This document shows positions 1 to 5,669 of a stretch of 7,201 bases of DNA, piece after piece (position 1 is the first letter of the stretch; every line of letters starts with the position of its first letter). Position numbers and translations under genes: made by a program. Origin of the DNA: Thermoplasmata archaeon (GTDB taxonomy: Archaea > Thermoplasmatota > B47-G6 > B47-G6B > 47-G6); assembly GCA_003663565.1 (NCBI GenBank), contig QMTT01000037.1:1-7201 (forward strand). Direction: 5' to 3'. Below the pieces are notes generated by a model. That model saw only the letters and a program-made list of their open reading frames with translations, did not search any database and was not told where the DNA came from.

Positions 1-306
1 CTTAGGACTGATAGGAGGGGTCTCAGAAAGCTCTTCGGCGCTGTCCTCGATGGGAAGTGTGATATCGTGCTAATAACCCACAGGGACAGGCTTACACGCT
101 TCGGCTTCGAGTACATCGAGTACTTCTTCAACAGGTTCGGCGTCCGCATAGAAATCGCGATGGGTGAGGAGGAGAGCTCGTGAGAGGAGCTTGTCGAGGA
201 CTTCATCGAGATCGTAAAGAGCTTCACCGCGAGGATATACGGGAAGAGGAGTCACAAGGCAAAGAGGCTCTTGGAGGTAGTCCTGAATGAGCTCAAGGGC
301 GATTAA
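1..306 (+). pseudogene. tnpA: IS607-family serine recombinase (TnpA), 3' part, interrupted by an in-frame TGA
   Basis: Reading frame 1 from the window edge gives the C-terminal part of an IS607-type resolvase/transposase, the serine recombinase that cuts and rejoins DNA for IS607 elements. Visible family features are the RRGLRKLF segment, the HRDRLTRFGFEYIEYFF stretch, the FGVRIEIAMGEEE strand, and the ELVEDFIEIV..FTARIYGKRSHKAKR helix at the C-terminus. The N-terminal part with the catalytic serine lies outside the window. A TGA at 181-183 falls between the EEESS and EELVEDF segments, with the same frame continuing cleanly on both sides to the TAA at 304-306. A single substitution therefore probably inactivated the gene. 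The DNA is visibly GC-richer than the housekeeping genes downstream, consistent with a recently acquired element. Family assignment is from remembered conservation, not a search. Confidence 0.8.
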
Positions 307-375
307 GACCGTCACTTTTACTCCCTCCCGCTCACGAGGAGGATACAGTGCTTCGTTGAATACAAGGCTAGATGA
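302..375 (+). pseudogene. Possible decayed 5' end of TnpB
   Basis: IS607 elements normally carry tnpB directly after or overlapping tnpA. Here the expected place holds two short readings: IKTVTFT in frame 2 from 302, then LPLTRRIQCFVEYKAR in frame 1 from about 325 to a TGA at 373-375. Together they resemble the N-terminus of a TnpB (RNA-guided nuclease ancestor) split by a frameshift. No catalytic RuvC motif or zinc ribbon follows, so nearly all of tnpB would have been deleted. The similarity is short and remembered rather than computed, so this is tentative. Confidence 0.35.
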
Positions 376-449
376 CACGGGATAAGGACCTCATACATCA
401 ATCCCGCCCACACGTCATCGGCCTGACTCGCCGTGACGATGAGTTCCGA

Positions 450-475
450 CTATGGTTAGCAGGAGCTAACCATAG
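450..475. repeat. Perfect 11-bp inverted repeat with 4-bp loop
   Basis: CTATGGTTAGC at 450-460 is followed by AGGA (461-464) and the exact reverse complement GCTAACCATAG at 465-475. No T-run follows, so it does not look like a simple terminator. It lies between the transposon remains and the NTPase gene. It could be an end-structure of the element, part of an RNA leader or a protein-binding site. Confidence 0.85.
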
Positions 476-502
476 CTGGGAAGAAGAGCAACACATGAAA
501 AG

Positions 503-525
503 AGAAACATCTTAGATATGTTTCT
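503..525. repeat. 8-bp inverted repeat upstream of the NTPase gene
   Basis: AGAAACAT at 503-510 and ATGTTTCT at 518-525 are exact reverse complements with a 7-nt spacer, followed by TT and then C. The left arm could instead pair with a second ATGTTTC copy at 556-562. This gives two mutually exclusive foldings if the region is transcribed. Confidence 0.6.
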
Positions 526-536
526 TTCGCGTGTAG

Positions 537-586
537 AGCCCCTATGTGAGCTCTTATGTTTCATGCTAAGCTCTTAGGGAGGGGCT
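537..586 (+). promoter_or_regulatory. Shine-Dalgarno region with complementary upstream segment
   Basis: The ribosome binding site of the NTPase gene is GGGAGGGG at 577-584, with the ATG at 593. An upstream AGCCCC (537-542) is complementary to GGGGCT (581-586), and CCTA (541-544) is complementary to TAGG (575-578). Either pairing would cover the Shine-Dalgarno sequence. An 8-bp direct repeat AGCTCTTA (549-556 and 569-576) lies in between. The Shine-Dalgarno call is solid; regulatory folding is inference. I see no convincing TATA box in 376-592. Confidence 0.45.
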
Positions 587-592
587 GAATTT

Positions 593-1162
593 ATGATACA
601 ATACTTACGACTTAGGCCTCTGAAAATTGCTATAACGGGTCCTCCTGGTGCTGGTAAGACCACGGCAGTATTAAAGATCGCCGAACACCTCAAGAACAAA
701 GGTTATATTGTTGGAGGTATGGTCACAAAGGAGGTTAGAGTCTCAAAACAAAGAGTTGGATTTAAGATAATTGACCTCATGACGAACGAGGAAAAAATAT
801 TTGCTCATATAGACTATTACAAAGAAAAGTATCCAAGATACGTTGTGGGAAAGTATGGGGTCGATGTAGGTACGTTGGATGAGTTAGGAATAAGGGCCAT
901 AGAACGTGCAATGGATGAAGCAGATGTAATTATAATAGATGAGATAGGAAAGATGGAGTTAATGAGCAGGAAATTCGTAGAGGTAGTAAGAAAGTGCATA
1001 GAGAACGATTTAAAACCCGTTATAATGACCGTTCATATGAAGCTAAGGGATCCTTTTCTCAGGGAAATCAGAAATAGACCAGAGTTCCGTTTGTACAATC
1101 TGTCTCCTATAAACAGGAATGTAATTCCACCACTTGTGTTAAAAGAGTTACTTGAAAGATAA
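593..1162 (+). CDS. THEP1-family nucleoside-triphosphatase
   Basis: This 189-residue protein is a small P-loop NTPase of the THEP1/COG1618 family, known from hyperthermophilic archaea and bacteria and from human NTPCR. Family members hydrolyse NTPs slowly in vitro and their cellular role is not established. The Walker A motif GPPGAGKTT is at residues 16-24, the family's GG.VTKEVR segment follows at about 41-49, and the Walker B-type strand with DEIGKMEL is at about 116-123. Length is normal for the family. The start is supported by GGGAGGGG eight nucleotides upstream of ATG 593. The Trm1 gene begins 59 bp downstream on the same strand, so co-transcription is possible but not shown. Identity of the family is secure; the physiological function is not. 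Confidence 0.9.
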   Translation: MIQYLRLRPLKIAITGPPGAGKTTAVLKIAEHLKNKGYIVGGMVTKEVRVSKQRVGFKIIDLMTNEEKIFAHIDYYKEKYPRYVVGKYGVDVGTLDELGIRAIERAMDEADVIIIDEIGKMELMSRKFVEVVRKCIENDLKPVIMTVHMKLRDPFLREIRNRPEFRLYNLSPINRNVIPPLVLKELLER

Positions 1163-1221
1163 TAACATTTACTGGCACTTTCTTTTAGGAGAACTCATTT
1201 CTAGTCTTTCGGTGATAAACA

Positions 1222-2367
1222 ATGAGATTATATCTTGACTATGATATTATAAAAGAGGGAAACATTGTCCTTAAAGTTCCAAAGGTAGCAATATCATTTA
1301 AGGGTCCAGGAAGCAAGATTCCAGGGTTCTATAATCCTGAAATGGCATTTTCTAGGGATATTGCTGTAATCTTTCTTGGATATATATTAGACAGATTCAG
1401 AAAAATGATTCCTTCGGAGCCTACACTACTTGATGCCCTAGCAGGATCAGGATCACGAGGGCTTAGATACAAAAAAGCACATCCAGAAGTTGACGTGCAC
1501 CTAAATGATATATCCAACGAGTCTGTGGCGATCATTAAAGAAAATGCTAGGTTAAACGCACTTGACGTAACCGTTCACAATAAGGATTTTAACGTACTAG
1601 CCAGCGAAATGAAATTCAGCTATATAGACCTTGATCCTTATGGAACCCCTGCAAACTTCACAGATGCTCTATTTAGAGGCCTTAAATCAAAGGGTTTTGC
1701 TGCTATTACAGCAACAGACACGGCAGTACTTTTTGGTACATACCCAAAAACAACCCTTAGAAGATATGGATGTGTGATGTTTAGGAACATGTTTTCCAAG
1801 GAAGCTGGTGTTAGAATACTGATTTTATTTCTATTAAGATAAGCTGGAAAGTGGGATTATTCAATCTTTCCTCATCTTTCGTATGCTGATACTCATCATG
1901 TACGTATTCACATATCTGCCATTAAAAGTGCAAGAAAAGCTGATAGCATAATAGAAAAGTACTTTGGCTATCTTATCTTTGAGGAAGATCATACCATAAA
2001 GTTCTCAAAGGAGCCATTTGACAAATATATAGGACCCCTTTGGATAGGCCCTATAATAGACGAAGATTTCATCAAATATGCTAAAGAAAAAGTGAAAAAA
2101 TATGAACTCGCAAGAGAAGAGAAAGTCAATAAGATGCTTTTACTTTGGGAAGAGGAGTGCAAAATAAACTCTCCCTACTACAACATACATGAGCTCGCAA
2201 AGATGTATGGGATAAAAAGAATACCTAAAATAGAAAAGGTTATAGAAAAACTCAGAGAAATAGGATATAAAGCATCAAGGACTCATTTTGATCCACTATC
2301 AGTTAAGACTAATGCAACAGTGCGGGATATCATCTACGTTTCCAAGGAAAATAGTTCTTACATATGA
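1222..2367 (+). pseudogene. trm1: tRNA (guanine(26)-N2)-dimethyltransferase Trm1, interrupted by one in-frame TAA
   Basis: Trm1 uses AdoMet to methylate the N2 of G26 in tRNA. The N-terminal part shows FYNPEMAFSRD (36-46), the AdoMet motif LLDALAGSGSRG (69-80), LNDIS (94-98) and the catalytic DLDPYGTP (136-143). TAA at 1840-1842 ends this part after 206 residues. The same frame continues without a shift as AGKWDYSIFPHLSYAD, then IGPLWIGPI, and RTHFDPLSVKTN near the end, all typical Trm1 C-terminal features. Without the stop the protein would be about 380 residues, normal for archaeal Trm1. Related proteins, as I recall, often have an aromatic residue such as tyrosine at this position, so TAT/TAC to TAA is an easy explanation. 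It may be a real nonsense mutation, a sequencing error or, less likely, readthrough. The start is supported by GGTGAT at 1211-1216. No good restart follows the stop. Confidence 0.85.
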
Positions 2368-2941
2368 TGTATATCTCAGAACTTGATTTTCTTGATGCAG
2401 GTGGTGAATGAGGCTTTACGTATTCAAAACTTTCCTTTAATTTATTTAAAAAGTCCTTAAACTCTTCCCCTTGGAACACCTTAACTAGGAAGTTTCCTTT
2501 AGGTCTAAGAACTTGTTTTGCAACGTTATATGCTGCTTCAGCAAGTTCTATTGATCTTAAATGGTCTATATCATATATTCCAGAGAGGTTCGGAGACATA
2601 TCTGAAATCACAACATCATAGTATGATGATATGGCCTTTATCTCCCTGAGCGTTGCCTCGTCGCGAATATCTCCTTGGATTATATGCACTCCTTCTATGG
2701 GATCCATTTCCTGTATATCCACTGCAACAACAAGCCCACTCTCTCCGACGATCTCTTTAGCAACTTGAGACCAGCCACCAGGTGCAGCACCTAAATCAAG
2801 GACTTTAAATCCTGGCCTTATTATGCCAAATCTCCTATTTATTTGAATAAGCTTGAACGCACTACGAGCTCTATAACCCATTTTCTTTGCTAAACGATAA
2901 TATGGATCTTTCTTTTTTCTTATTATCCAACGTCTACTCAT
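2330..2941 (-). CDS. rlmE: FtsJ/RlmE-family RNA 2'-O-methyltransferase
   Basis: This 203-residue protein belongs to the FtsJ/RrmJ family, which methylates the 2'-hydroxyl of a uridine in the 23S rRNA A-loop (U2552 in E. coli). The AdoMet motif VLDLGAAPGGWSQVA is at 47-61. The K-D-K-E catalytic tetrad is visible as Lys30 (RSAFKL), Asp114 (ISDMSPN), Lys154 (FLVKVFQG) and Glu189 (SSSEIYI). An in-frame ATG 66 bp further upstream exists. I chose the ATG at 2941 because GGTGA lies a few bases before it and the protein then begins with the basic segment usual for archaeal members. Its 3' end overlaps the convergent trm1 gene by 38 bp. Length and motifs are complete, so it should be active. The exact target nucleotide in this organism is inferred from the family. 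Confidence 0.93.
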   Translation of the reverse strand: MSRRWIIRKKKDPYYRLAKKMGYRARSAFKLIQINRRFGIIRPGFKVLDLGAAPGGWSQVAKEIVGESGLVVAVDIQEMDPIEGVHIIQGDIRDEATLREIKAISSYYDVVISDMSPNLSGIYDIDHLRSIELAEAAYNVAKQVLRPKGNFLVKVFQGEEFKDFLNKLKESFEYVKPHSPPASRKSSSEIYIICKNYFPWKRR

Positions 2942-3027
2942 GCTTTCACCTAACTTATTTTTATTGCCCTTTAATTGATACTCTCTCGTATGATTTAACA
3001 ACCGCATTTGTTTAATGTGAACTACCC

Positions 3028-3070
3028 TGCCCTAAAGAGCAAAGCATGGATCGACTTTGTTAAAAGGGCA
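3028..3070. repeat. Interrupted stem-loop between rlmE and tfb
   Basis: TGCCCT (3028-3033) pairs with AGGGCA (3065-3070), and inside it CAAAG (3040-3044) pairs with CTTTG (3055-3059). The two stems are separated by an internal loop and closed by a 10-nt terminal loop. The element lies about 90 bp upstream of the rlmE start in the divergent intergenic region. It could be an RNA leader structure, a small RNA or chance; nothing in it identifies a known family. Confidence 0.5.
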
Positions 3071-3202
3071 TGTGAGCCGCATTAAATAGTGCACTCTGAC
3101 TGTTAACTTACTTATTTATATATAATAATTACTGCTGAAACATATAAGGAGAAAAACATAAATATATAATCTACTAACTATATAGTGAGATTTGAGAAAA
3201 TG

Positions 3203-3213
3203 TTTTATATTTT
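3203..3213 (+). promoter_or_regulatory. Probable TATA box for tfb
   Basis: TTTTATATTTT follows a purine-rich GAGAAAATG, which fits an archaeal BRE plus TATA element. Transcription would start near 3230-3235, leaving a leader of roughly 120 nt before the ATG at 3355. Other TATA-like runs at about 3113-3130 and 3160-3175 also occur in this AT-rich intergenic region and may serve either direction. The rlmE promoter could be among these on the minus strand. Confidence 0.5.
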
Positions 3214-3232
3214 ATTGCTAGGGTTAACCGAG

Positions 3233-3354
3233 GCAAACACGGTGAACATTCCCGTATAATATGGGGGAGGATTTATCTCCCAACGCGGATAACGCTCAAG
3301 TGTCTCGTGCTGTTAATCACCTGAAATTGTGGTTTGAACATGGAGGTGTTACTT
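3233..3354 (+). promoter_or_regulatory. Possible structured 5' leader of tfb
   Basis: If transcription starts about 26 bp after the TATA box, this leader contains ACGG/CCGT (3239-3242 with 3252-3255), GGGAG/CTCCC (3265-3269 with 3277-3281) and GCG/CGC (3285-3287 with 3293-3295) in a row. A CACCT at 3318-3322 is complementary to AGGTG (3344-3348) within the Shine-Dalgarno sequence. Short stems are common by chance. Their tandem placement in a stretch less AT-rich than the promoter DNA just upstream is what makes the leader stand out. Confidence 0.35.
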
Positions 3355-4308
3355 ATGGATAAAAAGGAAAAAGAAAAAGAAAAGAATGCAAGCGCATCAG
3401 AGCCTGAGGTCTCTTACCCTGAAGTATGTCCTGCATGTGGTAGTACGAACCTCGTAATGGATGAAGTACATGGTACCATATATTGCGCAGATTGTGGATA
3501 TGTCCTCGAGCAGGACATAGTATTTACAGGTCCAGAATGGCGTAGCTTCGAGTATGAACAGGCCATGGAGCGTTCTAGGACAGGGAGTCCTATAAGATAC
3601 TCGTCCCATGACTACGGATTTGGTATAGAAATCTCCTCTAAGGACAGTGAAGGTGTCCCTATAATGCCTTCAGAATTCGCACGAATGAAGAAATGGACAA
3701 GAAGAATAAACACATCAGGAGCCTTGGAAAGAAACCTCAAGGCTGGTCTTAATGAGATAGAGAGATTATGTACTAACCTAAGGCTTCCTAGTGATGTAAG
3801 GGAGCTTGCTTCGAAGATATATAGAGATGCTACAAAGAATAATCTCATAAGGGGAAGAAGCATAAGCGTTGTTGCTGGAGCAACAGTCTATGCAGCATGC
3901 CGTTTACTTAGACACTTAAGAACCCTTCAGGAAATATCCAAAGCAGCTGGCGCAAGTAAGAAGGATATAAGTAGGACGTACAAGTTCCTTGCAAGACACC
4001 TTCCAAAACTCAGAGCTGGACCTCCAGCTCCAGAAGAATATGTAGACAGATTCTGTGACAAACTAGGCCTTGGTCAGGAGACTGTTGAAAAGGCAAAAGA
4101 AATATTAAGGAAGGCAAGAGAAGCAGGGCTTACATCTGGAAGAGGACCTCAGGGAATGGCTGCCGCTGCAATATACATTGCAGCAATATTGACAGGAAAC
4201 AGGAAGACTCAGAAAGAGGTTGCTCAGGTAGCAAACGTCACAGAGGTTACCATAAGAAACAGATACAAAGAGTTGACAGAAAAACTTGGTTTAGACATTT
4301 CCATGTAA
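3355..4308 (+). CDS. tfb: Transcription initiation factor B (TFB/TFIIB homologue)
   Basis: TFB binds the TBP-TATA complex and recruits archaeal RNA polymerase. The 317-residue protein has, in order, a charged lysine/glutamate-rich tail (1-20), a zinc ribbon with Cys25, Cys28, Cys44 and Cys47, a B-reader/linker region (about 57-120, including TGPEWRSF), and two cyclin-like repeats (about 122-215 and 225-312). A helix-turn-helix at about 285-307 (TQKEVAQVANVTEVTIRNRY) is expected to contact the BRE. I chose ATG 3355 because GGAGGTG at 3342-3348 is six nucleotides before it. A TTG at 3334 in the same frame would place this Shine-Dalgarno sequence inside the gene. All domains are complete, so it should be a functional general factor. 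Whether it is the main or an alternative TFB cannot be told from the window. Confidence 0.96.
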   Translation: MDKKEKEKEKNASASEPEVSYPEVCPACGSTNLVMDEVHGTIYCADCGYVLEQDIVFTGPEWRSFEYEQAMERSRTGSPIRYSSHDYGFGIEISSKDSEGVPIMPSEFARMKKWTRRINTSGALERNLKAGLNEIERLCTNLRLPSDVRELASKIYRDATKNNLIRGRSISVVAGATVYAACRLLRHLRTLQEISKAAGASKKDISRTYKFLARHLPKLRAGPPAPEEYVDRFCDKLGLGQETVEKAKEILRKAREAGLTSGRGPQGMAAAAIYIAAILTGNRKTQKEVAQVANVTEVTIRNRYKELTEKLGLDISM

Positions 4309-4327
4309 TCTCTTTCTCATATTTATT
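4309..4327 (+). terminator. T-rich stretch between convergent tfb and speE
   Basis: Only 19 bp separate the two stop codons. On the plus strand the sequence is pyrimidine-rich with several T-runs that continue into the 3' end of speE. This fits archaeal T-tract termination of tfb without a hairpin. Termination of speE on the other strand would have to occur within tfb. Confidence 0.35.
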
Positions 4328-5170
4328 TCATTGTTCCTCCTTCAACTTTTTCTCAATAAAAGATGGAAGGGCAAATACACTTCTATGAAGCTTTTCTGTA
4401 TAGACCTTGAGGTTATAACTTTCGTCAGGTATTCTTGCTGGAACTTCAGGATCTATGGTATCTGACGCTGCTATGTAAGACCACATACCTGTGGGATATG
4501 TAGGAACAAAGTAGAAGTATGGCTTTACAAGCTTGAAGTATTTCTTTAGAGTTTTGTATATTTTGAAGAAATAGCAATATTCTTCACGCAGTAGGGGGCT
4601 TCCAGACTGAAGCACAACAATACCCTTTTCTTCAAGTACCTTTTTGATTAGTTTTACAAACTCATCCTTAAAAAGAACTTCTGCAGGACCTATGGGATCA
4701 GAACCGTCAACGATCACGACATCATATTTCTTTCTAATGCTTTTGAGATATTCAAATCCGTCCATTATTATGAGATCAAAGTTCCCAGAATCAGGAAAGA
4801 AGAAATACTTCTTAGAGATCTCCACTACTTCTTCATCTATTTCCACAAGGTCTACATGTACCCTATGCTTTAAAGCCTCTCTTAGACTCCCTCCATCCCC
4901 CCCTCCAATTATTAGCACGTTCTTAGGACTTGGGTGGGCAAACATGGGAACGTGTACTAAAAGCTCATGATAAAAGGCCTCATCTTTCTCAGTTGTTTGA
5001 AATAACCCATCAAGTAAAAGCGCTTTTCCATAATCATATGTATCAACAACAAGTATCTCCTGATACTTTGACCTTCCACGATATAATACTCTTCTGCATT
5101 TTAAGCAAAACCTCATCGTCTCAGTTTGTTGCTCGCACACATAATTATCATCGTCAGTGGTATCACTCAA
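4328..5170 (-). CDS. speE: Spermidine synthase / polyamine aminopropyltransferase
   Basis: The enzyme transfers the aminopropyl group of decarboxylated AdoMet to an amine. In Thermoproteota the acceptor may be putrescine, agmatine or a longer polyamine. Visible motifs are RVLYRGRSKYQEI (27-39), the substrate loop QTTEKDEAFYHE (58-69), the nucleotide-binding IIGGGDGGSLRE (87-98), EID (110-112), and DGSDPIGPAEVLF with the catalytic and substrate-binding Asp155 and Asp158. The segment between KKYF and MDGFEYL looks about four residues shorter than I expect for the family. I chose TTG 5170 as start because GAGGTG lies six nucleotides upstream; the GTG at 5179 would be too close to that site. With this start it overlaps the end of speD by 8 bp, indicating translational coupling. 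The product is about 280 residues, normal for the family. Acceptor specificity is unknown. Confidence 0.92.
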   Translation of the reverse strand: MSDTTDDDNYVCEQQTETMRFCLKCRRVLYRGRSKYQEILVVDTYDYGKALLLDGLFQTTEKDEAFYHELLVHVPMFAHPSPKNVLIIGGGDGGSLREALKHRVHVDLVEIDEEVVEISKKYFFFPDSGNFDLIIMDGFEYLKSIRKKYDVVIVDGSDPIGPAEVLFKDEFVKLIKKVLEEKGIVVLQSGSPLLREEYCYFFKIYKTLKKYFKLVKPYFYFVPTYPTGMWSYIAASDTIDPEVPARIPDESYNLKVYTEKLHRSVFALPSFIEKKLKEEQ

Positions 5171-5516
5171 GAAACACACCTCTTTTCATTTCAAGAATGT
5201 TTGCACTCTTTGGATCTAGATACTGCCTTATGACTTCAAGAGCCCTTTCAGGCTTTGTATGCTCCCCACATGTATATATGTCAAGAGCTGCATAACCTAG
5301 CTCTGGCCATGTGTGGATAGATATGTGTGATTCTGCGAGCACAACGACGCCACTAACTCCCTGTGGCGTGAGTGGATGTACCTGAATACTTAAAATTGTC
5401 GCGTTTGCGGCCTCTGTAGCCTCTTTTAACATCTTTGCTATGAGCTTTACATCGTTGAGCGCTTGCCCGTTACATCCATATAGTTCTACAATCATATGTC
5501 TTCCCAGTGCCTTCAT
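5163..5516 (-). CDS. speD: S-adenosylmethionine decarboxylase proenzyme
   Basis: This pyruvoyl enzyme supplies decarboxylated AdoMet, the aminopropyl donor for polyamine synthesis. The 117-residue proenzyme shows the self-cleavage site Glu62-Ser63 in VVLAESHISIHTWPE, from which the pyruvoyl group forms, with His68 and Cys83 (YTCGEHT) as the processing and catalytic residues. This is the standard pattern and spacing of the short prokaryotic class. ATG 5516 is preferred over an upstream TTG at 5531 because GAGGGG lies seven nucleotides before it. speE starts inside its last codons, so the two are almost certainly co-transcribed. Caution: crenarchaeal arginine decarboxylase evolved from this family and has the same processing residues. 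The coupling to speE favours AdoMet decarboxylase. Confidence 0.88.
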   Translation of the reverse strand: MKALGRHMIVELYGCNGQALNDVKLIAKMLKEATEAANATILSIQVHPLTPQGVSGVVVLAESHISIHTWPELGYAALDIYTCGEHTKPERALEVIRQYLDPKSANILEMKRGVFLE

Positions 5517-5669
5517 GCTAAGTCCCCTCAAAGCGATGCCCTTTTATGACACGTATTAACATGCACATTCTGAGAAGAACCGTTGATATATGATGTACTA
5601 AGGATATATTAGATTTACTCAATATAAAACAAGAAAGCTTGTGAGAAAGAGAGGTGTTTTTGGTTTCAA
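5517..5669 (-). promoter_or_regulatory. Gap between bpsA and speD with TATA-like sites
   Basis: This 153-bp AT-rich gap holds several TATA-like sequences on the minus strand: GTTTTATATTG (5630 to 5620), TAATATATCC (5611 to 5602) and CATATATCAA (near 5590 to 5583). Any could give speD-speE a promoter separate from bpsA. A T-rich run just after the bpsA stop could be its terminator. I cannot decide which site is used. Confidence 0.35.

Noticed and set aside
70..378. Minus-strand frame of 102 codons opposite tnpA
   Set aside because: It is the shadow of the recombinase relic. The plus-strand frame shows recognisable family motifs; this one shows none.
1840..1842. Programmed recoding of the trm1 stop
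   Set aside because: Known amino acid insertion at stops uses UGA (selenocysteine) or UAG (pyrrolysine), not UAA. I noticed no obvious special structure after the stop.
2092..2367. Separate small gene starting at GTG 2092
   Set aside because: The frame extends upstream without interruption to the TAA at 1840 and encodes Trm1 C-terminal motifs, so it is the end of trm1 rather than a gene of its own.
2942..3007. N-terminal extension of rlmE to ATG 3007
   Set aside because: The Shine-Dalgarno sequence lies just before ATG 2941, and the extra 22 residues do not look like the family.
3071..3354. C/D box small RNA in the rlmE-tfb gap
   Set aside because: CTGA boxes are present, but no proper TGATGA box at matching distance was found.
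4644..5295. Plus-strand frames opposite speE and speD
   Set aside because: They are antisense to well-conserved enzymes and are rich in serine and threonine, typical of shadow frames.
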